Source: an uncultured Oscillospiraceae bacterium
GTDB lineage: Bacteria > Bacillota > Clostridia > Oscillospirales > Oscillospiraceae
Assembly: GCA_934591725.1 (NCBI GenBank)
Contig: CAKTPR010000015.1
Coordinates: forward strand, 1 to 29,506
Direction of reading: 5' to 3'
Length of the DNA stretch: 29,506 nt
The position numbers and the translations under genes are program-made. This document shows, one piece after another, positions 1 to 7,975 of the stretch. The number at the start of each line of letters is the position of its first letter. Position 1 is the stretch's first letter. The notes beneath the pieces are model-generated. The model was not told the origin of the DNA. It did no database searches and worked only from the letters and a program-made list of their open reading frames with translations.

Positions 1-1515
1 CCCGCCGGTCGGGTCGTAGGTGCGGTACTGTATCGCTTCGGCGATGTGCTCCGGCGCGATATTCTCCTCCCCCGCAAGGTCGGCGATCGTGCGCGCGACG
101 CGCAGTATTCTGTCATAGCTGCGCCCGGAGAGGTTCATCGCGCTGAAGGCCGCCTTCATAAGCTCATCGCATTCGGCATTGAGCGCACAGAATTCACGCA
201 GACCGGCGCTGCCGATGCGCGCGTTGCACATACTGCCGTCCCCGGCAAAGCGTGCATGCTGACGCTCCCGCGCCGCGTCGACGCGCTTTTTTATCTCAGC
301 GGAGCTTTCGGCCGGTGTGCGGCTGCGCAGCTCGTCATATTCCAGTGCGGGGACTTCGACGATGATATCTATCCTGTCGAGCAGCGGGCCGGATATCTTT
401 GAATGATAGCGGCGGACGTCCTTCTCAGAGCAGCGGCAGCGCCCTGACGGGTGCCCGTACCACCCGCATTTGCACGGATTCATCGCGCACACAAGCATGA
501 AGCGGCTGGGAAACGTCACCGAACCCGACACACGCGAGACCGTGACCTCCCCGTCCTCAAGTGGCTGTCGCAGCACCTCCAGCACGTCGCTGCGAAACTC
601 CGGCAGCTCATCAAGAAACAGCACGCCGTTATGCGCAAGGCTTATCTCTCCGGGGCGCGGGAAGCTGCCGCCCCCGGCAAGGCCTATCGCCGACACCGTA
701 TGGTGCGGCGCGCGGAACGGGCGCTGTGAAATTATCGGGTGCTCGCGCCCGGTGAGTCCCGCGACGGAGTGGATCTCGGTACACTGGATCATCTCGTCCC
801 GGCTCATCTCCGGAAGTATGCCCGGCAGGCGCTTTGCCATCATGGACTTGCCCGCGCCCGGCGGGCCGACGATAAGGATATTGTGCCCGCCCGCGGCGGC
901 GATCTCAAAGGCGCGCTTGACATTCTCCTGCCCCTTGACGTCGGCAAAATCCGGCAGCGGACGCACATCCTCTCCGGGTCTCGGCGGCTGCGCGGGTTCT
1001 ATCTTTTCCTCGCCGCGCAGATGGCGCAGCAGCTCCCGCACATTCTTCACGGGGTACACGGTTATGCCCTCGGCAAAGGCGGCTTCATCCGCGTTCTCGG
1101 CAGGGACAAACAGCTCACGCACACCCTCGCGCGCCGAGGCAAGCGCCATCGGCAGCGCGCCTTGGACTGGACGCAGCTCCCCAAGCAGGGACAGCTCACC
1201 GATAAAGGCCGTGTCGCTCCCAGGCGCGTCAATGTCCCCGGAGGCGGCAAGGATGCCGACGAGTATCGGCAGGTCATAGACCGTACCGGCTTTCTTCTTA
1301 TCCGCGGGTGCGAGGTTTACCGTGAGCCTGCTGACCGGGAAGCGGAAGCCGTTATTCTTTATCGCGGCGCGCACACGCTCGCGCGCCTCCTTGACGGCGG
1401 CGTCCGGAAGTCCGACAATGTCAAAGCCCGGAAGTCCGTTCGATATGTATACCTCGACCTCGACGCCGTAGCCGCCGATGCCGCTGACGCCGAAGCTGTT
1501 GATGCTCGAAAACAT
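1..1515 (-). CDS. comM: YifB/ComM-family Mg-chelatase-like AAA+ ATPase (3' end outside window)
   Basis: The first 505 residues are present and the frame is still open at base 1, so the C-terminus is missing. The N-terminal Lon-S5-like domain begins MFSSINSFGVSGI and includes the family's GLPGFDIVGLPD stretch near residue 27. It is followed by an AAA+ module with Walker A GPPGAGKS (about residues 217-224), a Walker B-like LFLDELPEF, and a cysteine-rich MNPCKCGWYG segment typical of the family. ComM homologues act as hexameric helicases promoting branch migration during natural transformation; in many Firmicutes the role is untested. The ATG at 1515 is preceded by GGGGAGGATG, a good ribosome site. 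It lies 86 bp behind aspS and is probably the last visible gene of the mgsA-hisS-aspS transcript. Family call is firm; a transformation role here is inference. Confidence 0.93.
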   Translation of the reverse strand, partial: MFSSINSFGVSGIGGYGVEVEVYISNGLPGFDIVGLPDAAVKEARERVRAAIKNNGFRFPVSRLTVNLAPADKKKAGTVYDLPILVGILAASGDIDAPGSDTAFIGELSLLGELRPVQGALPMALASAREGVRELFVPAENADEAAFAEGITVYPVKNVRELLRHLRGEEKIEPAQPPRPGEDVRPLPDFADVKGQENVKRAFEIAAAGGHNILIVGPPGAGKSMMAKRLPGILPEMSRDEMIQCTEIHSVAGLTGREHPIISQRPFRAPHHTVSAIGLAGGGSFPRPGEISLAHNGVLFLDELPEFRSDVLEVLRQPLEDGEVTVSRVSGSVTFPSRFMLVCAMNPCKCGWYGHPSGRCRCSEKDVRRYHSKISGPLLDRIDIIVEVPALEYDELRSRTPAESSAEIKKRVDAARERQHARFAGDGSMCNARIGSAGLREFCALNAECDELMKAAFSAMNLSGRSYDRILRVARTIADLAGEENIAPEHIAEAIQYRTYDPTGG

Positions 1516-1542
1516 ACTTCATCCTCCCCTGCCATATACGAC

Positions 1543-1586
1543 ACGGCGGAGTGCCCCCGGATATTCTCCGCAGGGCGCTCCGCCGT
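1543..1586 (-). other. Intergenic hairpin between aspS and comM
   Basis: A 14-bp stem with one G-T wobble (1543-1556 pairing with 1573-1586) encloses a 16-nt loop. On the minus strand, the direction of aspS and comM, no U-tract follows it, so it is not a standard intrinsic terminator for aspS. The T-rich side lies at 1587-1603, which would only serve plus-strand transcription, and no gene there needs it. It may be an mRNA processing or attenuation hairpin. Confidence 0.45.
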
Positions 1587-1601
1587 ATTTATACTTATTT
1601 T

Positions 1602-3383
1602 TTACTCTTCGAGCTCACCGACGGTGGCAATGTGCAGCTCGTCAAGCTGCTTCTGCTCGACCGTGGAGGGCGCACCCATCATGACATCCTGTGCGTTCTT
1701 GTTCATCGGGAAAGCAATGACCTCGCGGATGCTCTCCTCACCGGAGAGGAGCATGACCATACGGTCGACGCCCGGAGCGATACCGGCATGAGGGGGAGCG
1801 CCGTAGCAGAAGGCGTTGTACATTGCGGGGAACTTCTTCTTGACGTCCTCTTCGCCGAGACGCACCATCTCGAAGGCCTTTATCATTATCTCAGGATCGT
1901 GATTGCGGACAGCACCGGAGGAGAGCTCAACGCCGTTGCAGACAAGGTCGTACTGGTCGGCGGTGATGGTGAGCGGGTCTATCTCGCCGCGCTCTGCCTT
2001 GAGCAGCACATCCAGCCCACCGGAGGGCATGGAGAACGGGTTGTGGCAGAACTCAAGCTCGCCGGACTCCTCGCCGATCTCGTACATCGGGAAGTCGACG
2101 ATCCAGCAGAACTCGTAGCGCTCCTTGTCCATGTGGCCGGGAACTGCCGCGCCGAGCATCTTGCGCATGACGCCCGCGGTCTTCTGTGCAGCGTCCTTCT
2201 TCCCTGCCGCGACGGCGACGAGGTAACCCGGCTTCAGGCCGAGAGCCTCGATGATGCTGTCTTTGCGGTCATTGAGGAACTTGCTGATGCCGCCGACGAA
2301 CTCGCCGTTTTCCTCGACCTTGAACCAATAGGGCTTATTGCCCGCCTGCACCTCGACATCGGCGCAGAGCTTGTCTATCTGCTTTCTGGTCATCTCGCAT
2401 CCGGAGACGGCGACGGCCTTTACAACATTGCCAGCTGCAAAGGGCGCAAACTCCGTGCCCTGCACGAGCGCGGTGATGTCCTGCACGACAAGGTCAATGC
2501 GCAGATCGGGCTTATCGGAGCCGTACTTCTCCATTGCCTCAAGATAGGGGATGCGGGTGAACGGAGCCTTGGAAGCGATATCATAGGTACCGTACTTTGC
2601 AAAGATCGGAGGCAGCACGTCCTCAAGGACGGCAAAAACATCCTCCTGAGTGGCGAAGGCCATCTCCATATCGAGCTGGTAGAACTCGCCGGGGGAACGG
2701 TCGCCGCGCGCGTCCTCATCGCGGAAGCAGGGGGCGATCTGGAAATAGCGGTCAAAGCCGGAGGTCATGAGCAGCTGCTTGAACTGCTGCGGAGCCTGCG
2801 GCAGAGCATAGAACTTGCCGGGGTGCTTTCTCGCAGGGACGAGATAGTCGCGCGCGCCTTCAGGAGAGGAGGCGGTGAGTATGGGCGTTGTGATTTCAAG
2901 GAAGCCGTGCTCGGTCATCGCCTGGCGCAGAGCTGCGACGACGTTGCAGCGGAGGATGATGTTCTTCTTGACAGCGGGGTTTCTGAGGTCGAGATAGCGG
3001 TACTTGAGACGCTGGGTCTCATCGGCCTCGCGGCTGCGGTTTATCTCAAAGGGCAGCTCGTTATAGCGGCACTTGCCGAGGACTTCGATCTTCTCAGGGA
3101 CGACCTCGATATCACCGGTCGGGAGCTTGGGATTCTTGCTGGCGCGCTCGCGCACAGTGCCCTCGACGGAGATAGTGGACTCCTTATTGATGCCCTTGAC
3201 GACGGACATCATAGCCTCGTCCTCAATGACGACCTGAGTCGTGCCGTAAAAATCGCGCACGACGACGAACGCGAAATTACTGCCGACCTCGCGGACGTTC
3301 TCCATCCAGCCGACTATTTTGACCTTCTGCCCCACGTTCTCAATGCGGAGCTCATTGCAGGTATGTGTACGGGATTGTGTCAT
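1602..3383 (-). CDS. aspS: Aspartyl-tRNA synthetase
   Basis: This 593-residue class II synthetase charges tRNA-Asp in the cytoplasm and has the usual bacterial AspRS length. An N-terminal OB-fold anticodon-binding domain (about residues 15-110, with VKIVGWMENVREVG) is followed by the catalytic core. Motif 2 reads FRDEDARGDRSPGEFYQLD, with the ATP-binding arginine, and motif 3 reads GIAPGVDRMVMLL. The bacterial GAD insertion domain sits between them. The ATG at 3383 is preceded by AGGAGA at good spacing. It starts 29 bp after hisS, an arrangement frequent in Firmicutes and consistent with co-transcription. No T-box leader fits in the 29-bp gap. Whether the enzyme is discriminating or also charges tRNA-Asn cannot be decided by eye. 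Confidence 0.97.
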   Translation of the reverse strand: MTQSRTHTCNELRIENVGQKVKIVGWMENVREVGSNFAFVVVRDFYGTTQVVIEDEAMMSVVKGINKESTISVEGTVRERASKNPKLPTGDIEVVPEKIEVLGKCRYNELPFEINRSREADETQRLKYRYLDLRNPAVKKNIILRCNVVAALRQAMTEHGFLEITTPILTASSPEGARDYLVPARKHPGKFYALPQAPQQFKQLLMTSGFDRYFQIAPCFRDEDARGDRSPGEFYQLDMEMAFATQEDVFAVLEDVLPPIFAKYGTYDIASKAPFTRIPYLEAMEKYGSDKPDLRIDLVVQDITALVQGTEFAPFAAGNVVKAVAVSGCEMTRKQIDKLCADVEVQAGNKPYWFKVEENGEFVGGISKFLNDRKDSIIEALGLKPGYLVAVAAGKKDAAQKTAGVMRKMLGAAVPGHMDKERYEFCWIVDFPMYEIGEESGELEFCHNPFSMPSGGLDVLLKAERGEIDPLTITADQYDLVCNGVELSSGAVRNHDPEIMIKAFEMVRLGEEDVKKKFPAMYNAFCYGAPPHAGIAPGVDRMVMLLSGEESIREVIAFPMNKNAQDVMMGAPSTVEQKQLDELHIATVGELEE

Positions 3384-3412
3384 ACTCTTTTCTCCTATCT
3401 ATAAACAGCTGC

Positions 3413-4768
3413 TTACTCTTTTATAACAGCGCCGCTGTTTCTTTCTTTTATGACGGCGGCGATATGCTCCGCCGCGGCCGCCGGGCTGAGCTTTACCTGC
3501 TCGCCGGTCTGCATGTTCTTGACGGACAGTATTCCCTCGTTTATCTCGTCCTCGCCCACGAGCACGACGAACGGCACCTTAAGCTTATCGGCATAGCTCA
3601 TCTTGGCCTTGAACTTTTTCTTCTCGCCGTAGAGCTGGGTGCGCACACCGCCGGCGCGCAGAGCGGTCGCGGCGGAGATGGCAAAGCCCGCGTCCTCGGT
3701 CATGGGGATAACGAGCGCATCGCACGGTGCGGTGACTATCTCATCCGACAGCAGTCCCTGCTCATTGAGCACGTAGAACAGCCTTGTCAGCCCTATCGAG
3801 ATGCCGACGCCGGGCAGCTGCTTATCGGTATAATACTCGGCAAGGTTATCGTACCTGCCGCCGGAGCAGACGGAGCCTATCTCCGGGTGCTCGGTCATTT
3901 CGGTCTCATAGACTGTTCCGGTGTAATAGTCCAGCCCGCGCGCGATAGTGAGGTCTACGGCGAAGTTCTCCGCCGGAACGCCGAAGGCCGCGAGGTAGCC
4001 CGTGACGGTCTTGAGCTCGTCCAGCCCCTGGTCAAAGGTCGCGTCCATGCCGCGGTAGCGTTCGAGCGCCGCGATGACCTCGTCATTGCTGCCGCAGATA
4101 GCCATGAAGTCAAGCACGTTCTCCGCCTTGCAGGGGAGCATTTTGACATCGTCAATGAGAAGCTGGCGCACCTTTTCCGCGCCGATCTTATCGAGCTTAT
4201 CGACAGTGCGCATGATGTCCCCGGCGCGCTCGCTCATGCCGTTCATGGCATAGAAGCCGTTGAGGATCTTGCGGTTGTTGACCTTGATCTTGAACTTGGT
4301 TATGCCGAGCTTTGAGAAGGTGTTATATATGATGGCGGGGATCTCCGCCTCGTTTATGATGTCGAGCTTGCCGTCGCCTATCACGTCGATATCGGCCTGA
4401 TAGAACTCGCGGAAGCGGCCGCGCTGGGCGCGCTCGCCGCGGTAGACCTTGCCGATCTGATAGCGGCGGAACGGGAAGGTCAGCTCGCCGTAGTGCCCGG
4501 CGACGTATTTTGCCAGCGGGACGGTGAGGTCAAAGCGCAGGGCAAGGTCGCTCTCGCCTTTCATGAAGCGGTATATCTGCTTCTCGGTCTCGCCGCCGCC
4601 CTTGGCGAGCAGCACCTCGGCGGACTCGATTATCGGTGTGTCAAGCGGCGTAAAGCCATAGACGGAATAGCTCTGACGGAGGATCTCCATCATGCGCTCC
4701 ATCTTCATCTGCTGCTCCGGCAGCAGCTCCATAAAGCCGGAAAGCGTGCGCGGTGATACCTTTGCCAT
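3413..4768 (-). CDS. hisS: Histidyl-tRNA synthetase
   Basis: This 451-residue class II synthetase forms His-tRNA. It carries the histidine-specific motif ARGLDYYTGTVYE, motif 2 YQIGKVYRGERAQRGRFREFYQ (shown here as key residues around the GRFREFYQ core), and motif 3 GVGISIGLTRLF; a C-terminal anticodon-binding domain follows (roughly residues 340-440). I chose ATG 4768, giving MAKVSPRTLSGF, because AAAGGATG lies directly upstream; an upstream in-frame ATG at 4795 has no comparable site. The N-terminal SGFMELLP replaces the common bacterial GT(K/R)D-type start, and REFYQADIDVIG resembles the archaeal/eukaryotic form of motif 2, a variant I recall being common in Clostridia. It follows the mgsA-like gene by 92 bp and precedes aspS by 29 bp. 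Confidence 0.96.
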   Translation of the reverse strand: MAKVSPRTLSGFMELLPEQQMKMERMMEILRQSYSVYGFTPLDTPIIESAEVLLAKGGGETEKQIYRFMKGESDLALRFDLTVPLAKYVAGHYGELTFPFRRYQIGKVYRGERAQRGRFREFYQADIDVIGDGKLDIINEAEIPAIIYNTFSKLGITKFKIKVNNRKILNGFYAMNGMSERAGDIMRTVDKLDKIGAEKVRQLLIDDVKMLPCKAENVLDFMAICGSNDEVIAALERYRGMDATFDQGLDELKTVTGYLAAFGVPAENFAVDLTIARGLDYYTGTVYETEMTEHPEIGSVCSGGRYDNLAEYYTDKQLPGVGISIGLTRLFYVLNEQGLLSDEIVTAPCDALVIPMTEDAGFAISAATALRAGGVRTQLYGEKKKFKAKMSYADKLKVPFVVLVGEDEINEGILSVKNMQTGEQVKLSPAAAAEHIAAVIKERNSGAVIKE

Positions 4769-4797
4769 ATATGTGCATCCTTTCAATATACGCATGA

Positions 4798-4831
4798 ATT
4801 CCGAAGCCGTTCATGCAGACGGCTTCGGAAT
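4798..4831 (-). other. Perfect 13-bp hairpin upstream of hisS
   Basis: Bases 4798-4810 and 4819-4831 form an uninterrupted 13-bp stem with an 8-nt loop, between the mgsA-like gene and hisS. On the minus strand a T5 run lies before the stem and no T-tract follows it, so it does not look like an intrinsic terminator. It sits about 30 nt upstream of the hisS start codon and could affect mRNA stability or processing. Confidence 0.5.
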
Positions 4832-4860
4832 AAAAACGCGCTGTATAGCTGCTGTGCGGC

Positions 4861-5265
4861 TTATCTCTTCTGGGGATTGACGATGTTGCGCCAGTCAAGG
4901 TCGCCGCGGCGCAGACCCTGAACGAGCACCTCCGCCGTCGCGGCGTTGGTCGCAAAGGGGATCTGGTACTGGTCGCACAGGCGCTCGATCTTGTTGATAT
5001 CGTCAAAGCCCTTGGGGTTTGCGGGATCGCAGAAGAAGAGCACAAGGTCGATCTCATTGAAGGATATGCGTGCGCCGATCTGCTGCGCGCCGCCCTGATC
5101 CGCGTGGAGGTAAAGCGTTATCGGAAGGCCTGTCGCCTCCGAGACAAGCTTACCCGTGACATGGGTCGCGCAAAGCGAGTGCTCTGCTAAAATGCCGCAG
5201 TAGGCAATGCAGAACTGCACCATAAGCTCTTTCTTTCTGTCATGCGCCATCAATGCAATATTCAT
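4861..5265 (-). CDS. mgsA: Methylglyoxal synthase-like protein with altered active site
   Basis: At 134 residues it has the length and fold signature of methylglyoxal synthase, which converts dihydroxyacetone phosphate to methylglyoxal plus phosphate. It begins NIALMAHDRKKELM and ends with GDLDWRNIVNP, and its body matches clostridial MgsA. An ungapped comparison with E. coli MgsA (offset 11) keeps His19, Asp20, Lys23, Thr45 and Asp91. Catalytic Asp71 is Ala60 (GGAQQIGA instead of GGDQQ). His98 is Phe87 and Asp101 is Ile90. The phosphate-binding residues Thr47, Ser65 and Gly66 become Val36, His54 and Ala55. I therefore doubt it makes methylglyoxal; it may bind another ligand. The DNA was re-read at 5041-5170 and the substitutions are real codons. 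The ATG at 5265 has GGAGAAG upstream. It is first in the mgsA-hisS-aspS-comM transcript. Confidence 0.85.
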   Translation of the reverse strand: MNIALMAHDRKKELMVQFCIAYCGILAEHSLCATHVTGKLVSEATGLPITLYLHADQGGAQQIGARISFNEIDLVLFFCDPANPKGFDDINKIERLCDQYQIPFATNAATAEVLVQGLRRGDLDWRNIVNPQKR

Positions 5266-5316
5266 ACTCTTCTCCGTTTCCTTATATGCAAAATACCTTA
5301 TTTGTTCGTCCAGCTA

Positions 5317-5345
5317 ATTATATACACAAATTCCCGAAACTTCAA
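5317..5345 (-). promoter_or_regulatory. Sigma-A-type promoter for the mgsA-hisS-aspS-comM transcript
   Basis: Reading on the minus strand, -35 TTGAAG (5340-5345) and -10 TATAAT (5317-5322) are separated by 17 bp. The start would fall near 5310, leaving a leader of about 45 nt before the mgsA-like ATG. It lies just after the mrdA stop codon, so the shape genes and the synthetase genes are probably separately initiated. Confidence 0.7.
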
Positions 5346-5350
5346 TAGCT

Positions 5351-7462
5351 TTATTTAAGAAGCGTCATTTCCGTCTCGGAGGTGTCGCTGTAGCCCATTA
5401 TAGTGATATAGGCGTCCATGATGTGGCGCGCGATGAACTGCACGTCAGCACCGGCGCCGCCGCGCTCGACGACGACGAATATCGCGACCTCCGGATCCTT
5501 ATACGGGGCATAGCACATGAAGATACCATCGTTCTGGATGCCTTCGCCCTTCTGCGCGGTACCGGTCTTGCCGGCGACGCGCCACGGGCAGTCGACCCAG
5601 ACGTTGACGTTCTTCTCGTTTATATAGTCGTTAAGCACCTGCCACATACCCTCGTGCACCGCCGCCCAGTTATACTCGGCGGACTCGACGGTGCTCATAA
5701 CGGTAGGCTCGCGGTCATAGAGCTTTTCGCTGTAATCGTAGTTTCTGATGGATTTGAGGATGGACGCGGAATAGCGCGTGCCGGAGTTTGCAACGGTCGC
5801 GCAGTATTCGGCCATCTGTATCGGGGTGAAAACGCTGTCGGACTGGCCGATAGCGGCCTGCAGGGTATCGCCTATTCGCCACTCGGTACCGGCATAGTCC
5901 ATGTGGTTTGCCTGGTTGGACATATTGCCCTTGGCTTCGACAAGCTCAATTCCCGAATATTCGCCGAGACCGAAGTTCGCAGCAAACTTGCCGAGGTCGT
6001 CGACACCGAGGAAGTTGCCGATGGAGTAGAAGTAATAGTTGCACGAGTCGCGGATAGCGGTCGTGACGTTCTCCTCCGGGTGGGTCAGGTGATCCTTCGT
6101 CGAGTTCCAGATCCAGCACTCAGGCGCGTAGCCTTCGGCCGCGTACCTTGTGTAGACGCCCTCACACTTTATTTTGTCCTCGGTGTTTACTATGCCCATC
6201 GTGAGCGCGGCAATTGCCGTGCATGGCTTGAAGGTCGAGCCGGGGGCGTAGGTGCCCATCAGCGTGCGGTTAAAGAGCGGTGCGTTCTCCGCTTCGAGCA
6301 GCTCCTGATAGTCCTCCAGTATCGTCGCGACATTGTAGGTCGGCCAGCTTGCCATCGCAAGCGGCTCGCCGGTCTTGACGTTCACGACCACGGCGGCAGC
6401 GCCGGTGATCTCGTCCTTGAGGTCGACGTTATAGTCGCCTCGCGCCGTGCCCTCGGCGCGCTTCTGGGCAATGTTCTGCTTGAGTATCGACACGCCGTTT
6501 GCAAGGATACGCTCGGTCTGCTCCTGCAGGACGCTGTCGATCGTCAGGTACACATGGTTTCCGGGCTCCGGCTCCTCCTCGTATACCGTCGCGAGCACCG
6601 TACCGGCGGAGTTTCGCGTCTCAATGACCTTGCCGTCCTTGCCGTGGAGGTAGTTTTCAAAGGCGTATTCGACGCCGTCCTTACCGACCATGGCGTCGGT
6701 AGAGTAGTTCAGCAGAGAATATTTCTCATACTCCTCCTGCGTCATAAGGCCGGTATAGCCGAGGATGTGCGCGGCGTACTCCGTGCCGTATTTACGGCTG
6801 TATGCACGCTCGACCTCGATGCCGACGAGCTTGTTCTCCATGATCGACGAGATGAGCTTCATGCTCGCGTCCTCGACGAAGATATAGTCGGCGGTGTTGA
6901 CGGCGTAGCGGACGTTTATCGAATATCGCACGCCGGCGATGATGCGCATCTCCTCGGCGGAGTAGCTGTTGTCGATATTATATCTCGTGCGCATATAGCT
7001 CATGAGCTCGACCGCCGTGGAGTTCGGGTCTATCTCCTGACGGACATAGTACGCGTCCAGCATCGTGCGCTGGATCGCCGTCATGTCCGGATCGTACTCA
7101 AACGGCGGGGTCATGCTTATGGGCAGGTCGTCGGTATATTCGTCGCCGTAGCCCTGCACCATGTGTACAAGCTCAAGGATGACCGAGTTCGGGTCGTCGT
7201 TTGCGAAGAGCTTGTCCGTGTCTATCTTCAGGTTGTAGGTCTCCTCATTGCTGACAAGGGTACGGCCGTAGCGGTCATAGATATTGCCGCGAGCCGCAGT
7301 CACTACACGCTCGGAATTCGTAAGCTCGCTGCTGCGGTTGTAGTTTGCCTCGCCCTCTATGATCTGGAGCTTATAAAGCGCCACCAGATACACCGTGAGG
7401 AGAAGCAGGATGAGGATAACAAGCCCCGCAACTCTTCCCGGTTTTACAAGTCTGTTGTGCAT
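5351..7462 (-). CDS. mrdA: Penicillin-binding protein 2, elongation transpeptidase
   Basis: This 703-residue class B PBP would cross-link lateral-wall peptidoglycan outside the membrane as part of the elongasome. A short cytoplasmic start is followed by one membrane helix (about residues 11-32) and a dimerisation/pedestal domain from RGNIYDRYGR (58-67). The transpeptidase domain has all three motifs: SxxK at Ser409-Lys412 (PGSTFKP), SxN at Ser473-Asn475 (DSCNYY) and KTG at 632-634 (AGKTGTAQ). There are no PASTA repeats, arguing for the MrdA/PbpA elongation type and against a PASTA-bearing division or sporulation type. ATG 7462 is preceded by AAAGGA. The gene follows mreD by 15 bp. Unusually for clostridia, minCDE and rodA do not follow; the mgsA-like gene does. 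Confidence 0.95.
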   Translation of the reverse strand: MHNRLVKPGRVAGLVILILLLLTVYLVALYKLQIIEGEANYNRSSELTNSERVVTAARGNIYDRYGRTLVSNEETYNLKIDTDKLFANDDPNSVILELVHMVQGYGDEYTDDLPISMTPPFEYDPDMTAIQRTMLDAYYVRQEIDPNSTAVELMSYMRTRYNIDNSYSAEEMRIIAGVRYSINVRYAVNTADYIFVEDASMKLISSIMENKLVGIEVERAYSRKYGTEYAAHILGYTGLMTQEEYEKYSLLNYSTDAMVGKDGVEYAFENYLHGKDGKVIETRNSAGTVLATVYEEEPEPGNHVYLTIDSVLQEQTERILANGVSILKQNIAQKRAEGTARGDYNVDLKDEITGAAAVVVNVKTGEPLAMASWPTYNVATILEDYQELLEAENAPLFNRTLMGTYAPGSTFKPCTAIAALTMGIVNTEDKIKCEGVYTRYAAEGYAPECWIWNSTKDHLTHPEENVTTAIRDSCNYYFYSIGNFLGVDDLGKFAANFGLGEYSGIELVEAKGNMSNQANHMDYAGTEWRIGDTLQAAIGQSDSVFTPIQMAEYCATVANSGTRYSASILKSIRNYDYSEKLYDREPTVMSTVESAEYNWAAVHEGMWQVLNDYINEKNVNVWVDCPWRVAGKTGTAQKGEGIQNDGIFMCYAPYKDPEVAIFVVVERGGAGADVQFIARHIMDAYITIMGYSDTSETEMTLLK

Positions 7463-7477
7463 TGCAAGTCCTTTCCC

Positions 7478-7972
7478 TTACTTGATCCACTTTGCCGGCG
7501 GGAAATATGCCACCGCCGAAAACGGCAGCGACCAGAGCGTCTGGACAATGATCGTCGAGAGCATCGCCCCGCTCCATGTGTCGCCCGCCAAGGTCTTGAG
7601 CATCTGGAGCACCGCCGTGATGAACAGCGCCGCAAGCGTGATGCCCATGAAGGCAAAGAAGCGCCGGTTTATAAAGAACTGGGACACGAACGCCGCCGCG
7701 AACGACAGCGCCGGCAGAACCAGCGCGAAGAAGATCGTATGCTCCACAAAGGACATATCTGCGAATATGCCCATGATGAGTGAAAACAGCGGGCCGAGCG
7801 TCGCGCCCTCGAACATCCCGACCGCCACTGCGACCGCCGGCAGCACCATCGGGCACGAGCCGAACAGCCTGAAATGGCTGAGGATCATGTTCTGCGCCAT
7901 CAGCGTCAGGAGCATGAAGAGCGCGTATCTCAGCACGCGGTGTATATTTATCTTTTCAAAAAGATCCTTCAA
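7478..7972 (-). CDS. mreD: Rod shape-determining membrane protein MreD
   Basis: This 164-residue, strongly hydrophobic protein has about five membrane helices and the size of MreD. Family-like features are an early helix beginning LRYALFMLLTLMAQN and the central GPLFSLIMGIFADMSF segment, where MreD proteins usually have a conserved G-(F/L)-x-x-D motif. MreD anchors the elongasome (MreB, MreC, PBP2, RodA) in the membrane. The only start in keeping with the reading frame and the preceding stop is TTG at 7972, with GGTGG about 8 nt upstream inside the end of mreC. It begins 3 bp after mreC ends and mrdA follows by 15 bp, so the assignment rests on context as well as hydrophobicity. Confidence 0.88.
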   Translation of the reverse strand: MKDLFEKINIHRVLRYALFMLLTLMAQNMILSHFRLFGSCPMVLPAVAVAVGMFEGATLGPLFSLIMGIFADMSFVEHTIFFALVLPALSFAAAFVSQFFINRRFFAFMGITLAALFITAVLQMLKTLAGDTWSGAMLSTIIVQTLWSLPFSAVAYFPPAKWIK

Positions 7973-7975
7973 CTC

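Noticed and set aside
1551..3404. A 617-codon open frame on the plus strand opposite aspS
   Set aside because: It lies wholly antisense to aspS, has no recognisable domain and arises from GC-rich codon bias; aspS has full family motifs.
4769..4860. T-box leader for hisS/aspS
   Set aside because: The gap is 92 bp with one simple hairpin and no T-box sequence or antiterminator.
5423..7783. A 786-codon open frame opposite mrdA and mreD
   Set aside because: Antisense shadow of two well-supported genes; the translation is low-complexity Arg/Val/Asp-rich with no motif.
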